Part shown: piece by piece, positions 1-11,165 of the stretch
Position numbering within the stretch: position 1 is the stretch's first letter
Layout: the number at the start of each line of letters is the position of its first letter
From: Betaproteobacteria bacterium
Lineage (GTDB): Bacteria; Pseudomonadota; Gammaproteobacteria; Burkholderiales; SG8-41
Reading direction: 5' to 3'
Assembly: GCA_947467315.1 (NCBI GenBank)
Contig: CANIID010000016.1
Location: forward strand, 1 to 32,623
DNA length: 32,623 bases
Notes under the pieces: model-generated
Databases searched by the model: none
The model's input: the letters and a program-made list of their open reading frames with translations, nothing else
Told to the model about the DNA's origin: nothing
Translations under genes and position numbers: made by a program

Positions 1-387
1 CTCACCGTGATACTCGAATATGCGCGTCTCGACGATGGAATCCACCGGACACGATTCTTCGCAGAAACCGCAGAAAATACATTTAGTCAAATCGATGTCA
101 TAGCGCGTGGTGCGGCGCGAACCATCATCGCGTTGCTCGGATTCGATGGTGATCGCCAGCGCCGGGCACACCGCCTCGCACAGCTTGCACGCGATGCAGC
201 GCTCTTCACCATTGGGATAGCGGCGCAGCGCATGCAGGCCGCGGAAACGCCCGCTTTGCGGTGTTTTTTCTTCCGGGAATTGCACGGTTATTTTGCGTGC
301 AAACAGGTAACGGCCGGTGAGCATCATGCCCTTCACCAACTCGAACAGCAGGAAGGTTCGGAAGAATCCGCGAATTTTGTCGATCAT
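1..387 (-). CDS. nuoI: NADH-quinone oxidoreductase subunit I (partial, 3' end outside window)
   Basis: Reverse translation from the ATG at 387 reads [29 protein letters not shown]...[12 protein letters not shown]...[27 protein letters not shown], with two 4Fe-4S ferredoxin motifs; directly downstream of nuoH. Confidence 0.95.
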   Translation of the reverse strand, partial: MIDKIRGFFRTFLLFELVKGMMLTGRYLFARKITVQFPEEKTPQSGRFRGLHALRRYPNGEERCIACKLCEAVCPALAITIESEQRDDGSRRTTRYDIDLTKCIFCGFCEESCPVDSIVETRIFEYHGE

Positions 388-397
388 GCGCTGTGCC

Positions 398-1510
398 TCA
401 TGACTTCCACCATACCCAGAGCGGCGTCTGCATCCACGCGCCCAGCACGAGTATCCACACCAGCGTCACTGGAATGAACACTTTCCAGCCCAGACGCATG
501 ATCTGGTCGTAGCGGTAACGCGGAAACGTCGCGCGAAACCACAGAAAGCTCGACACCACCAGGAAGGTCTTGAACAACAACCACAGGAAGCTCGATGCGC
601 CCAGTATGCCCCACGACGCGGGGAACGGCGACAGCCAGCCGCCGAGGAACATCAGCGCGCACAATATCGACACCAGCATCATATTGGCGTATTCGGCGAG
701 GAAAAACACCGCGAAGGTCATGCCGGAATATTCGACGTGGAAACCCGCGACGATTTCGGATTCCCCTTCGGCCACGTCAAACGGCGCACGATTGGTTTCC
801 GCCACGCCAGCGATCAGGTAGGTGATGAACAGCGGAAACAGCGGTATCCAGAACCAACCGAACATGCCGTAAGCGCTCGATTGTCCGCGCACAATTTCCA
901 CCAGATTCAAACTCTGCGAAGCCATCAGCACGCCCACCAGTGCGAAGCCCATCGCGATCTCATACGACACGATCTGCGCCGCCGAGCGCATGGCGCCGAG
1001 GAACGCGTATTTGGAATTCGACGCCCAGCCCGCGATGATCACGCCGTACACGCCCATCGAGGTAATCGCCATGATGTAGAGCAGGCTTGCATCGATATTG
1101 GCGAGCACCATTTCCGGATCGAACGGCACCACCGCCCACGCCGCCAGCGCCGGCATGATGGTCAGCACGGGCGCGGCCACGAACAGCAGCTTGTTGGAGC
1201 CTGAAGGAATAATGATTTCCTTCATCATCAGCTTGACGCCATCGGCGATGGGCTGCAGCAGACCCAGCGGCCCCACGCGATTCGGCCCCAAGCGCAGTTG
1301 GATCCAGCCGATGACTTTACGCTCCCACAGCGTGAGGTAGGCCACGCATAGCATGATCGGTACCACGATGCAGACGATCAGTAACAGGGTTTTGACGCCA
1401 TACAGCACGTACGGCGCGAGCTCGTTGCCGAACAGTGCGACGGCCAACGCCGTGAGCACACCCCATAGCGAGTAGCCGAAATTGATGATGGGCTGGAACA
1501 CTGCGCTCAC
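398..1510 (-). CDS. nuoH: NADH-quinone oxidoreductase subunit H
   Basis: 370 aa; [36 protein letters not shown] and [26 protein letters not shown] signatures; operon position. Confidence 0.98.
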   Translation of the reverse strand: MSAVFQPIINFGYSLWGVLTALAVALFGNELAPYVLYGVKTLLLIVCIVVPIMLCVAYLTLWERKVIGWIQLRLGPNRVGPLGLLQPIADGVKLMMKEIIIPSGSNKLLFVAAPVLTIMPALAAWAVVPFDPEMVLANIDASLLYIMAITSMGVYGVIIAGWASNSKYAFLGAMRSAAQIVSYEIAMGFALVGVLMASQSLNLVEIVRGQSSAYGMFGWFWIPLFPLFITYLIAGVAETNRAPFDVAEGESEIVAGFHVEYSGMTFAVFFLAEYANMMLVSILCALMFLGGWLSPFPASWGILGASSFLWLLFKTFLVVSSFLWFRATFPRYRYDQIMRLGWKVFIPVTLVWILVLGAWMQTPLWVWWKS

Positions 1511-3873
1511 GCCGCACCCTTTTGTGCCGCTGCCACGCGCTCAACCGTGAGCTCAGCGCTCGCTGCGCCCAGCACGGCGGTTTCTTCACGCGCGGCGGCC
1601 AAGCGGATGCAATCGACGGGCAGTTTGTCGTCAATCGCGTAATCAACTACCGTGTCGCCGCCGCCCTGACGCACGCGTACGCTATCGCCATCGCGCAAAC
1701 CCAGTTTGTCAGCCAGCGCGCGATTCATGCTTGCCACAGGCGGCAATCCATCGCGTGTTTTTTGCAACGACGGCGCACGGCGTGCTATCGCATCTGCGGC
1801 GTAAATCGGGGTTTCGGCGATGCGCTGCAATCCGGCAGCGGCAGTGGCGCCAGCAGCCACAACATATGATAAGTTATTGTTTTTATTGATATTTTTATTT
1901 TCGACACCTAATACCTCAAGGCGCACCTCGTCGGTGCTTTGCTGGTCAAAGCCCGCCAGGCCGAGCAAGTTACCCAGCACGCGCAATACCTTCCACGCCG
2001 GACGCGTTTCGCCCAACGGCTGCACCAAGCCCTGGAAACTTTGCGCGCGGCCTTCGGTGTTGATAAACGTGCCTGCGGTTTCGGTAAACGGCGCAATCGG
2101 CAACAGTACCTGCGCGTAATCCGTGGCCTTGGTTTGATAGGCGCTCAAAGCCACCACCAACTCGGCCTGCTTCATCGCAGCTATGGCTTGCCGGGGATCG
2201 TGCATATCCAGTTCAGGCTCGGCGCCGAGCAGCACATAAGCCTTGAGCGGCTTTGCAATCATCTGCATTGCGTTCGCGCCGGTGTTCGAGGGCACGGCGT
2301 TGGCAACGTACCCGCCCACGCTGTTGGCCGCCTCGCCCAAAATACCGAATCGCCCGCCCGTAATTTCCGCCAGCGCCTGCGCCAGTGCATGCAGTTGCGC
2401 GCCTTGCGCGTGATGCTGCGCAAAATTACCGAGAAACACCGCGACGTTCTTGCCGTCCGCGAGACTGGCGGCGATGCGTTGCGCGTTATCAGCGACGGCC
2501 ACATTGGCCACCACCGCACTTACGCTTTGCGGCACAGCCACATTTTTTGCCGCTGCTGCGGCTTTCACCACCTGCGCCAGCGCATCCACCAACGCCGCTG
2601 GGGACACGATCGCCTTGTTCGCCACGCGCATCAGCAGATCATCATCCACTGAATGCAATATATTGATTTTTAGAAGTTTTTTAGCAGACTGCCGCAGCCG
2701 GTTGGCGATCAGCGGATGATCCTTGCGCAGCGTTGAGCCCACCACCAGCACGCGATCCAGTTGCGATACATCGGCGATACTCATGCCCAGCCACGGCGCG
2801 CCACTCAATTTGCCGTCTGCACTGAAATCGGTTTGCCGCAGTCGGAAATCGACATGGTTCGATCCCAAACCGCGCACGACTTTTTGCAGCAGATGCAGCT
2901 CTTCAACCGTTTGATGCGGCGTGGCTAATGCGCCGATGGACTGCGCGCCGTGCGTGGCCGCGATACGTTTCAATTCGGCGGCGACAAAATCCAGCGCGGT
3001 TTGCCAATCGACTTCTTTCCATGCGCCGTTCTGTTTGAGCATCGGTCGAGCGAGCCGCTGATCGGAATTCAACGCTTCGTACGAGAAGCGATCTTTATCC
3101 GAAATCCAGCATTCGTTGATGGCTTCGTTCTCGGCCGGCAACGCGCGCATGACGCGGTTTTGTTTAATCTGCAACGTCAGATTCGAGCCCAGGCCGCAGT
3201 GCGGGCTGATCGATTGCTTGCGCGTGAGTTCCCACGTGCGCGCGCTGTAACGGAACGGCTTCGATGTCAGCGCGCCCACTGGGCACAGATCGATCACATT
3301 GCCCGACAATTCCGAATCCACCGTCTTGCCGACAAATGTGATGATCTCGGCGTGTTCGCCGCGACCAATCATGCCAAGCTCCATCACACCGGCGATCTCC
3401 TGCCCGAAACGCACGCAGCGCGTGCAGTGGATGCAGCGCGTCATGTCGGTTGAAATCAGCGGACCGAGGTTCTTGTTCACCACCACGCGCTTGTCTTCTT
3501 CGTACTGCGATCCGCTGCCGCCGTAGCCGACCGCGAGATCCTGCAACTGGCATTCGCCACCCTGATCGCAAATCGGGCAATCCAGCGGATGGTTAATCAG
3601 CAAAAATTCCATCACGCCTTTTTGCGCGGTGACGGCCTGCTCGGAATGCGTCATCACTTTCATGCCGTTGGTCACTGGCGTCGCGCACGCGGGTAACGGC
3701 TTGGGTGCTTTTTCAACTTGCACCAGGCACATGCGGCAATTGGCGGCAATCGACAGTTTGCGGTGATAGCAGAAATGCGGCACGTAGATGCCCGCCAGAC
3801 GCGCGGCATCCATCACCGTGCTGCCGTCGGGCACTTCGAGCTTATTGCCGTCGATTTCGATTTCTAGTGGCAT
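1507..3873 (-). CDS. nuoG: NADH-quinone oxidoreductase subunit G
   Basis: 788 aa; N-terminal 2Fe-2S region [35 protein letters not shown]; 4-bp overlap with nuoH. Confidence 0.97.
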   Translation of the reverse strand: MPLEIEIDGNKLEVPDGSTVMDAARLAGIYVPHFCYHRKLSIAANCRMCLVQVEKAPKPLPACATPVTNGMKVMTHSEQAVTAQKGVMEFLLINHPLDCPICDQGGECQLQDLAVGYGGSGSQYEEDKRVVVNKNLGPLISTDMTRCIHCTRCVRFGQEIAGVMELGMIGRGEHAEIITFVGKTVDSELSGNVIDLCPVGALTSKPFRYSARTWELTRKQSISPHCGLGSNLTLQIKQNRVMRALPAENEAINECWISDKDRFSYEALNSDQRLARPMLKQNGAWKEVDWQTALDFVAAELKRIAATHGAQSIGALATPHQTVEELHLLQKVVRGLGSNHVDFRLRQTDFSADGKLSGAPWLGMSIADVSQLDRVLVVGSTLRKDHPLIANRLRQSAKKLLKINILHSVDDDLLMRVANKAIVSPAALVDALAQVVKAAAAAKNVAVPQSVSAVVANVAVADNAQRIAASLADGKNVAVFLGNFAQHHAQGAQLHALAQALAEITGGRFGILGEAANSVGGYVANAVPSNTGANAMQMIAKPLKAYVLLGAEPELDMHDPRQAIAAMKQAELVVALSAYQTKATDYAQVLLPIAPFTETAGTFINTEGRAQSFQGLVQPLGETRPAWKVLRVLGNLLGLAGFDQQSTDEVRLEVLGVENKNINKNNNLSYVVAAGATAAAGLQRIAETPIYAADAIARRAPSLQKTRDGLPPVASMNRALADKLGLRDGDSVRVRQGGGDTVVDYAIDDKLPVDCIRLAAAREETAVLGAASAELTVERVAAAQKGAA

Positions 3874-3886
3874 AACTATTTACAAC

Positions 3887-5203
3887 TTAAAAGTACGGCG
3901 CCACAAGACATTTCTTGTGGTCGATGTGATATTGAAATTCATCTCGATAGTGCTTGATGAAAGCACGCACCGGCATGGCTGCCGCGTCGCCCAGCGCGCA
4001 AATCGTGCGGCCCTGTATGTTGTCGGCGATACGATTCAATTGATCGAGGTCTTCGTTGCGGCCCTTACCGTGCTCAATACGGTCAACCATGCGATACAGC
4101 CAGCCGGTGCCTTCGCGGCACGGCGTGCATTGGCCGCAGGATTCCTCAAAATAAAAATACGACAGCCGCAGCAGCGATTTCACCATGCAACGCGTCTCGT
4201 TCATCACAATCACCGCGCCCGAGCCCAGCATCGAGCCCGCCTTGGCGATGGAGTCGTAATCCATGTCGGTGGCCATCATGATATCGGCGGGCAGCACCGG
4301 CATCGACGAGCCGCCGGGAATCACCGCTTTCAACTTGACGCCATCGCGCATGCCACCGGCCATTTCCAAAAGCTTGGCAAACGGCGTACCCAACTTAACT
4401 TCGTAATTGCCCGGACGCGCCACGTCGCCGGACACCGAGAACAATTTGGTGCCGCCGTTGTTGGGCTTGCCCATGTTGAGAAACGCTTCACCGCCGTTGA
4501 CGATAATCCACGGCACCGCAGCGAAGGTCTCGGTGTTGTTGATGGTGGTCGGCTTGCCGTACAAACCGAAGCTTGCGGGGAACGGGGGCTTAAAGCGCGG
4601 CTGGCCTTTTTTGCCTTCCAGCGATTCGAGCAAGCCGGTCTCTTCGCCGCAAATATAGGCGCCGAAGCCGTGATGCGCGTGCAACTGAAAATTGAAATCC
4701 GAGCCAAGTATCTTGTCACCCAGATAACCCGCCGCGCGCGCTTCTTCAAGAGCCTCTTCAAAGCGCTCGTAGGTATCCCAAATTTCGCCGTGGATGTAGT
4801 TGTAGCCCACGGGAATACCCATTGCGTAGGCGGCGATGGTCATACCTTCGATCACGCTGTGCGGGTTGTAACGCAGGATGTCGCGATCCTTGAACGTACC
4901 CGGCTCGCCTTCGTCGGAATTGCACACCAGGTATTTCGCGCCTGGATACTGGCGCGGCATAAAGCTCCACTTCAGCCCTGCCGGGAAACCCGCGCCGCCG
5001 CGTCCGCGCAACGCCGATTTTTTGACTTCGGCGATGACGTTTTCGGGTGTGATTTTTTCATTGAGGATTTTACGCAACGCCTGATAGCCACCCCGCGCTT
5101 CGTAATCCTTCAGACGCCAGTTAGCGCCGTCGATGTCCTTCATGATCAAGGCATCGGGGCCGTAGCTGCCTTTGGCGAACGGAACTGATGGAAGACCGAT
5201 CAT
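3887..5203 (-). CDS. nuoF: NADH-quinone oxidoreductase subunit F
   Basis: 438 aa; [32 protein letters not shown] motif. Confidence 0.98.
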   Translation of the reverse strand: MIGLPSVPFAKGSYGPDALIMKDIDGANWRLKDYEARGGYQALRKILNEKITPENVIAEVKKSALRGRGGAGFPAGLKWSFMPRQYPGAKYLVCNSDEGEPGTFKDRDILRYNPHSVIEGMTIAAYAMGIPVGYNYIHGEIWDTYERFEEALEEARAAGYLGDKILGSDFNFQLHAHHGFGAYICGEETGLLESLEGKKGQPRFKPPFPASFGLYGKPTTINNTETFAAVPWIIVNGGEAFLNMGKPNNGGTKLFSVSGDVARPGNYEVKLGTPFAKLLEMAGGMRDGVKLKAVIPGGSSMPVLPADIMMATDMDYDSIAKAGSMLGSGAVIVMNETRCMVKSLLRLSYFYFEESCGQCTPCREGTGWLYRMVDRIEHGKGRNEDLDQLNRIADNIQGRTICALGDAAAMPVRAFIKHYRDEFQYHIDHKKCLVAPYF

Positions 5204-5712
5204 TTGAGGTCCTCGATCAGCTTGTCGATTTTGTCATTCGACATCGCGCACAGCATTTGTTTGTTGTTGCGGATGAACACCGGCGCATCGCCGCAAGCCC
5301 CCATGCACTCGCCTTCTTTCAGCGTAAAGCGGCCATCCGGCGTGGTTTCGTTGAAGCCAATGCCGAGTTTTTTCTTAATATAATCAGCAGCATGCGTCGC
5401 ACCCTGCAAGGCGCATGGCAGATTGGTGCAGATGGTCAGCTTGTGCCGCCCCACCGGCTTTAAGTCATACATGGTGTAAAACGAAGCGACTTCATACACG
5501 GCCACCGGTGGCATCTCGAGATATTGAGCCACGAAATCCATGGTCTCGTTGGAGAGCCAGCCTTTTTCGTCCTGCGCGATGGTCAGCGCGGCCATCACCG
5601 CGGATTGCTTCTCTTCAGACGGATACTTGGCCACCGCCTTGTCGATTTTCGCCAGCGAGTCGGGTGACAAGACGGCGAGCTGTAGTGAGGGCGCGTTCAT
5701 CGACTCACTCAT
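5200..5712 (-). CDS. nuoE: NADH-quinone oxidoreductase subunit E
   Basis: 170 aa; ICTNLPCAL...[12 protein letters not shown] 2Fe-2S thioredoxin-like motif; 4-bp overlap with nuoF. Confidence 0.97.
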   Translation of the reverse strand: MSESMNAPSLQLAVLSPDSLAKIDKAVAKYPSEEKQSAVMAALTIAQDEKGWLSNETMDFVAQYLEMPPVAVYEVASFYTMYDLKPVGRHKLTICTNLPCALQGATHAADYIKKKLGIGFNETTPDGRFTLKEGECMGACGDAPVFIRNNKQMLCAMSNDKIDKLIEDLK

Positions 5713-6962
5713 CTATCTACTTCGCCGAACACGATGTCCTGCGTGCCGATAATCGCCACCACGTCTGCGATCATGTGGCCGCGCGACATTTCATCCAGTG
5801 CCGACAGATGTGCAAAACCCGGCGCGCGGATTTTCAAACGATAGGGTTTGTTCGCGCCGTCCGACACCAGGTAAATACCGAACTCGCCCTTGGGGTGTTC
5901 GACCGCGGCATAGGCCTCACCGGCAGGCACGTGCATGCCCTCGGTGAACAATTTGAAGTGGTGGATCAGCTCTTCCATGTTTTGTTTCATACCCACGCGC
6001 GACGGGGGTGCTACTTTGTGGCTGTCGATCATTACCGGGCCGGGATTCTTGCGCAGCCAATCGATGCATTGCTTGACGATATTATTCGATTGCCGCATCT
6101 CCTCAACACGCACAAGATAGCGGTCATAACAATCGCCATTCACGCCCACCGGGATATCGAATTGCATCTGATCATACACTTCGTACGGCTGCTTCTTGCG
6201 CAAATCCCACTCGATGCCAGAGCCACGCAACATCGGCCCGGTAAATCCCAGCGCCTTGGCACGCTCTGGCGTTACCACGCCGATGCCGACCGTACGCTGC
6301 TTCCAGATGCGGTTGTCGGTGAGCAGCGTTTCGTACTCATCGATATACGTCGGGAATCGCTGGGTAAAATCGCCAAGAAAATCCAGCAGCGAGCCTTGGC
6401 GGTTTTCGTTAAGGTCTTTAATCGCCTTGGCGTTTTGGTGCTTGGTCGCGTTGTACTGCGGCATGCTGTCCGGCAGATCACGATACACGCCGCCCGGACG
6501 ATAGTACGCCGCATGCATGCGCGCGCCCGACACTGCTTCATAGGTGTCGAACAAATCTTCGCGCTCGCGGAAGCAATACAAAAACACCGTCATCGCCCCC
6601 ACGTCGAGCGCGTGGCAACCCAGCCACAGCAGGTGATTCAGCAGTCGCGTGATTTCATCGAACATCACGCGGATATATTGCGCGCGTATCGGCACTTGTA
6701 TGCCCGCAAGCTTTTCAATCGCCATCACGTAGGCATGCTCGTTGACCATCATCGACACGTAGTCGAGACGATCCATGTACGGCACCGACTGTATAAACGT
6801 TTTGTGTTCGGCCAACTTTTCGGTGGCACGATGCAGCAGCCCGATATGCGGATCAGCGCGCTCGATGACTTCACCGTCGAGTTCCAGCACCAGACGCAGC
6901 ACGCCGTGCGCAGCCGGATGCTGCGGGCCGAAGTTCATCGTGTAGTTTCGTATTTCCGCCAT
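5709..6962 (-). CDS. nuoD: NADH-quinone oxidoreductase subunit D
   Basis: 417 aa; [34 protein letters not shown] motifs; ends ...DIVFGEVDR. Confidence 0.98.
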   Translation of the reverse strand: MAEIRNYTMNFGPQHPAAHGVLRLVLELDGEVIERADPHIGLLHRATEKLAEHKTFIQSVPYMDRLDYVSMMVNEHAYVMAIEKLAGIQVPIRAQYIRVMFDEITRLLNHLLWLGCHALDVGAMTVFLYCFREREDLFDTYEAVSGARMHAAYYRPGGVYRDLPDSMPQYNATKHQNAKAIKDLNENRQGSLLDFLGDFTQRFPTYIDEYETLLTDNRIWKQRTVGIGVVTPERAKALGFTGPMLRGSGIEWDLRKKQPYEVYDQMQFDIPVGVNGDCYDRYLVRVEEMRQSNNIVKQCIDWLRKNPGPVMIDSHKVAPPSRVGMKQNMEELIHHFKLFTEGMHVPAGEAYAAVEHPKGEFGIYLVSDGANKPYRLKIRAPGFAHLSALDEMSRGHMIADVVAIIGTQDIVFGEVDR

Positions 6963-6964
6963 GA

Positions 6965-7594
6965 TTAACCTTTGCGGAACCCTTCGCTATTGCCATACTG
7001 CGCTTCGCGAATGATGCGGGGCGTGATTTCGCGCGGCTCGATGGTCACCGGCTGGTAAATCACGCGCTGCTTGTCGGGGTCGTAACGCATTTCGACGTTA
7101 CCCGACAGCGGGAAATCCTTGCGGAACGGATGGCCGATGAAACCGTAATCGGTGAGCAGGCGGCGCAAATCCGGGTGGCCGGTGAACATGATGCCGTAGA
7201 GATCAAAGGCTTCACGCTCGTACCAATTCGCCGATGGCCAGATGCCGATCACGGACGCGACCACGGGAAAATCATCTTCCGCAGCAAACACACGTACCCG
7301 TAAACGACAGTTGTAGCTGATACTGAGCAGGTGGTACACCACAGCGAAACGCTGACCATTCCAGGCGACATCATCACCGTCCACGCGACCGAATGCACTG
7401 TAGTCCATGCCGCAAAGGTCAATCAGTTGCTCGAATTTAAGCTCCGGCGAATCGCGCAGCTTCTCCGCAACCGTCAACAGGTTTTCCGCCTTCACCACCA
7501 CGGTCAATTCGCCGAGCGCGATAGCTGCGCTCACCAGCAAATCGCCTAGCGATGCTTGCAGCACGGTGGTCAGGGTTTCAAGTCGGGAAGCCAT
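6965..7594 (-). CDS. nuoC: NADH-quinone oxidoreductase subunit C
   Basis: 209 aa; [42 protein letters not shown] motif. Confidence 0.97.
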   Translation of the reverse strand: MASRLETLTTVLQASLGDLLVSAAIALGELTVVVKAENLLTVAEKLRDSPELKFEQLIDLCGMDYSAFGRVDGDDVAWNGQRFAVVYHLLSISYNCRLRVRVFAAEDDFPVVASVIGIWPSANWYEREAFDLYGIMFTGHPDLRRLLTDYGFIGHPFRKDFPLSGNVEMRYDPDKQRVIYQPVTIEPREITPRIIREAQYGNSEGFRKG

Positions 7595-7613
7595 TGTCGC
7601 GTGGAGTTACCAG

Positions 7614-8108
7614 TTACGCACGTGCAATCGTATTGGTACGTTTGATCTTGTTTTGCAACTGGATGATGCCGTAGAGCAACGCTTCGGCGGTGGGCGGGCA
7701 GCCCGGCACGTAAATATCCACCGGCACAATGCGATCACAGCCGCGCACCACGGAATACGAATAGTGATAGTAGCCGCCGCCGTTGGCGCACGAGCCCATC
7801 GAAATCACCCAACGCGGCTCCGCCATCTGGTCATACACTTTGCGCAGCGCGGGCGCCATCTTGTTGCACAGCGTGCCGGCGACGATCATCACATCCGATT
7901 GACGCGGACTCGGACGAAACACGATGCCGAAACGGTCAAGATCGTAGCGTGAGGCGCCCGCGTGCATCATTTCCACCGCGCAGCACGCCAGACCAAACGT
8001 CATCGGCCACAATGAACCGGTGCGCGTCCAGTTGATCAGCGCATCGGCGGTGGTGGTCATGAAACCTTTTTCACCAAGGTTTTCGTTTAATGTTTCTATC
8101 GCGCCCAT
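7614..8108 (-). CDS. nuoB: NADH-quinone oxidoreductase subunit B
   Basis: 164 aa; [39 protein letters not shown] motifs. Confidence 0.97.
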   Translation of the reverse strand: MGAIETLNENLGEKGFMTTTADALINWTRTGSLWPMTFGLACCAVEMMHAGASRYDLDRFGIVFRPSPRQSDVMIVAGTLCNKMAPALRKVYDQMAEPRWVISMGSCANGGGYYHYSYSVVRGCDRIVPVDIYVPGCPPTAEALLYGIIQLQNKIKRTNTIARA

Positions 8109-8133
8109 AGGATTACCTCGTTGGCCAGGGGTT

Positions 8134-8508
8134 TTATTCCCAGTCGAGAGCCCCCTTCATCCACTCGTAAACGAACCCCACGACGAGAATGCCGAGGAAC
8201 ACCACCATGGCGATATAACGGAACCAGCTTTCGCTTTGTTCGCCAAGCACAATCGCCCACGGAAACAGAAACGCGATTTCGAGATCAAACAGAATGAACA
8301 GTATCGCCACCAAATAGTAGCGAACGTCGAATTTCATGCGCGCATCTTCGAAGGCTTCAAAGCCGCATTCATACGGCGAGAGTTTTTCGTCCGTCGGCTT
8401 GTGCGAGCCGACCAGCCGTGACAGGCCGCCGCCCAACAAAATTGGCGCTATGCCGACCGCGAGGCCGACGCCAACGAACATCAGGATGGGAAAGTAGTTC
8501 TCAAGCAT
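8134..8508 (-). CDS. nuoA: NADH-quinone oxidoreductase subunit A
   Basis: 124 aa; [39 protein letters not shown] motif; first gene of the nuo operon. Confidence 0.97.
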   Translation of the reverse strand: MLENYFPILMFVGVGLAVGIAPILLGGGLSRLVGSHKPTDEKLSPYECGFEAFEDARMKFDVRYYLVAILFILFDLEIAFLFPWAIVLGEQSESWFRYIAMVVFLGILVVGFVYEWMKGALDWE

Positions 8509-8626
8509 GTGGCATCAATGACAATTGATATGACCAACCTATTGTTTTTAATGAATTTTTAATCAATCTTCTGCAAACGACCCCACCCATCCACTTCCAC
8601 TAACCCAACCTACTTCAACCAAACCC

Positions 8627-8711
8627 TGGTGCCGACGGAGAGACTCGAACTCTCACGGCTTTCGCCACCGCCCCCTCAAGACGGCGTGTCTACCAATTCC
8701 ACCACGACGGC
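8627..8711 (-). tRNA. tRNA-Leu (anticodon GAG), CCA encoded
   Basis: Reverse complement GCCGTCGTGGTGGAATTGGTAGACACGCCGTCTTGAGGGGGCGGTGGCGAAAGCCGTGAGAGTTCGAGTCTCTCCGTCGGCACCA; anticodon loop TTGAGGG, class II variable arm, T-arm GAGAG-TTCGAGT-CTCTC; same place relative to secG as E. coli leuU. Confidence 0.95.
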
Positions 8712-8757
8712 ATTACCTGCGACTTACCAATTTCCGATTATTGATTTGATACCTTAC

Positions 8758-9186
8758 TTACTTGGGTGCATCCTTCGGTGCATCTGCGGCTTTCGCCCCC
8801 TCTGCCGGCGCTGCTGGTGCTGTCTTTTCTGTCTTCTCGCCCTTGTCCCCCTTGGCTACAGGCACCACCGTAACGGTAGGCGCTGTGGGGACATCGACCG
8901 CCCCCGGCGCTTTTTGCGTTGCCGCCGGCACGGCCATTACGCCCTTGTCGACGCCACGCTTGCCCGATAGCCAGGTGAGCCCCATGCTGGTGAGAAAAAA
9001 CACCAGCGCTAGTATCCCGGTCAAGCGGCTCATAAAATTCGCCGAGCCCGCAGAACCGAACACGCTGCCTGCGGAACCGCTGCCAAATGCCGCGCCGACA
9101 TCGGCGCCCTTGCCATGCTGTATCAGCACCAAGCCAACTATGCCCGCCGCGACCAGAATATGCACAATTAAAACGATCATTTCCAT
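8758..9186 (-). CDS. secG: Preprotein translocase subunit SecG
   Basis: 142 aa; two TM segments, VLIQHGKGADVGAAFGSGSAGSVFGSAGSANFMSRLTGILALVFFLTSMGL; Ala/Pro-rich C-terminus. Confidence 0.95.
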   Translation of the reverse strand: MEMIVLIVHILVAAGIVGLVLIQHGKGADVGAAFGSGSAGSVFGSAGSANFMSRLTGILALVFFLTSMGLTWLSGKRGVDKGVMAVPAATQKAPGAVDVPTAPTVTVVPVAKGDKGEKTEKTAPAAPAEGAKAADAPKDAPK

Positions 9187-9259
9187 AACGCTAAGCCATC
9201 CTTTACGCTAACTGCCGCGCCCACTATCGCGCTAACCCCAAACCACGAAGCCGCTCTGC

Positions 9260-10009
9260 CTAAGCTGCTTTACAGATGGCCGCAAACTCTTCCGCCACCA
9301 GCGCCGCGCCGCCGATCAAGCCGCCATCGATATCGGCCATCGCAAACAACTGCTTCGCATTCGACGCCTTGACGCTGCCGCCGTACAACAACAGCAGCGA
9401 ATCCGCCACCCGCATGTCCTGCTCAGCCACGCGCCCGCGGATAAACGCATGCACCGCTTGCGCTTCATCCGGCGACGCTGTCTTGCCGGTGCCGATAGCC
9501 CACACCGGCTCATACGCCATTACCGCTTGGCCCAATGCAGCCACACCTGAATTCGAAATCACTGCATCCATCTGCCGCTCGACCACCTGCTCGGTCACGC
9601 CCGATTCCCGCTCAGCCAACGTCTCGCCGACGCATAAAATCGGCGTTAACCCAGCCTTCAACACCGCCGCAAATTTGAGCGCCACCGCTTTATCGGTATC
9701 GCCAAACAACGCACGCCGTTCCGAATGACCCACCAACACATAACGGCAACCAAAATCCGCCACCATACCCGCCGACACGCCGCCGGTATACGCGCCGTGA
9801 TCGTACTCACACACGTCCTGCGCGCCCCACGATATCCCGCTACCGCGCAATAGCTGTTCGGTTTGATACAAATACGGATACGGCACGCACACCGCACAAC
9901 GCGTGTCCGAGATCGGTTTCAATAACGGAATCAAAGACTTCAGCAGCGACTGGTTCGAGGCCAGATTGCCGTTCATCTTCCAGTTACCCGCGACCAGCTT
10001 GCCTCGCAT
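9260..10009 (-). CDS. tpiA: Triosephosphate isomerase
   Basis: MRGKLVAGNWKMNG...VGHSERR...AYEPVWAIGTGKTASP...LYGGSVKASNAK...GGLIGGAAL; start set at ATG 10009, not the longer ORF start at 10090. Confidence 0.96.
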   Translation of the reverse strand: MRGKLVAGNWKMNGNLASNQSLLKSLIPLLKPISDTRCAVCVPYPYLYQTEQLLRGSGISWGAQDVCEYDHGAYTGGVSAGMVADFGCRYVLVGHSERRALFGDTDKAVALKFAAVLKAGLTPILCVGETLAERESGVTEQVVERQMDAVISNSGVAALGQAVMAYEPVWAIGTGKTASPDEAQAVHAFIRGRVAEQDMRVADSLLLLYGGSVKASNAKQLFAMADIDGGLIGGAALVAEEFAAICKAA

Positions 10010-10143
10010 TGCAGTTCCGTGTTTCCAAAACCAGTGGATTTTACAGGGGCAACGACAGTGGGTCAACGAACGTGACACATGCCGCGTCACTGAAATACGT
10101 TGATTTCATGGGGTTTTTATGCAGCCCCACCGACTAACGCGCA

Positions 10144-11109
10144 CTACTCGGCTTTGATGCCCGCCGCCTTGACGACGCGACTCCATTTGGCGGTTTCGTC
10201 ACGGATAAATGCGGCAAATTCAGCGGGCGACGTGGCGGCAATATCCACGCCCTCCGCTGCCAGACGCGACACCACTTCGGGGGCGCGCAAACCGCGTACC
10301 ACCGAGCTATTAATGCGCGCGACCAATTCGCGCGGCAGTCCGGCAGGCGCCAACATGCCCCACCACACACCCGCCTCGTAGCCAGTCAGACCCGATTCAT
10401 GCAGCGTCGGCAAGTCCGGCAGCAACGGCGAACGCGTCAGGCTGGTGATCGCCAGCGCGCGCAAACGCTGCGCCCGCACCTGCGGCAGGATCGACGGTAT
10501 GGACATCAGCAAAATGTCCAGCCGTCCCGCCACCAGATCAATCACCGCCGGCGCAGCCCCCTTGTAGCTCACGCCGAGCAAATCCACTTTCGCCATCATC
10601 CTGAACAACTCCGCCGATAGCATCGGCGTGCTGCCCATCCCCGACGAGCCGTAACTCAATTTACCCGGACTCGACGCCGCGAGCGTAATCAACTCTTTCA
10701 CGTTCGCAGCCTTGAGCGACACCGGCACCGCCAGCATATTGGGGCCGAACGCCACTTGCGTGATGGGCGAAAAGTCTCTCTGCGGATCGAACGCGAGTTT
10801 TACCTGCATCGCGGGATTGATGGCTACCGGCCCGGGGCTGCTCAGCAACAGCGTGTAGCCATCAGGCGTGGATTTGGCAACGATTTCCGCAGCGGTGTTG
10901 CCGCCCGCACCGGCGCGATTATCAACCACCACTTGCTGGCCCCAGCTTTCATACAGCTTTTGCGCGGCCAGACGCGCTGCAGTATCGGCGCCGCCACCCG
11001 GCACGAAGCCCACCACCAGGCGCACGGGTTTGCTGGGAAAGCCGGATTGTGCATGCGCCAGCGTACAGAGTGCGCTGGCGGCGATAAATAAAATGTCTTT
11101 TAAAAACAT
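10144..11109 (-). CDS. Bug/TctC-family tripartite tricarboxylate transporter substrate-binding protein
   Basis: Signal peptide MFLKDILFIAASALCTLAHAQ, then FPSKPVRLVVGFVPGGGADTAARLAAQKL...VVDNRAGAGGNTAAEIVAKSTPDGYTLL; start set at ATG 11109 inside the 11130 ORF. Confidence 0.9.
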   Translation of the reverse strand: MFLKDILFIAASALCTLAHAQSGFPSKPVRLVVGFVPGGGADTAARLAAQKLYESWGQQVVVDNRAGAGGNTAAEIVAKSTPDGYTLLLSSPGPVAINPAMQVKLAFDPQRDFSPITQVAFGPNMLAVPVSLKAANVKELITLAASSPGKLSYGSSGMGSTPMLSAELFRMMAKVDLLGVSYKGAAPAVIDLVAGRLDILLMSIPSILPQVRAQRLRALAITSLTRSPLLPDLPTLHESGLTGYEAGVWWGMLAPAGLPRELVARINSSVVRGLRAPEVVSRLAAEGVDIAATSPAEFAAFIRDETAKWSRVVKAAGIKAE

Positions 11110-11165
11110 AGTGTTATATGTTTCACCCATGAAGCAGGCGCGCTATGCCGCGCCCAACGAACCGC

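Noticed and set aside
7-477. Plus-strand 156-aa ORF and many other long antisense ORFs (e.g. 3788-5188, 5415-6968, 13891-15507)
   Set aside because: They lie opposite clearly conserved genes, with composition typical of the reverse frames of GC-rich coding DNA; no independent domain signature.
8509-8580. FNR/ANR box upstream of nuoA
   Set aside because: The inverted repeat is ATCAAT-N4-ATTGAT, the wrong orientation for TTGAT-N4-ATCAA; other near-matches have wrong spacing.
10110-10133. Rho-independent terminator between the Bug gene and tpiA
   Set aside because: Only a 5-bp TGGGG/CCCCA stem with an 11-nt loop and no trailing U-tract.
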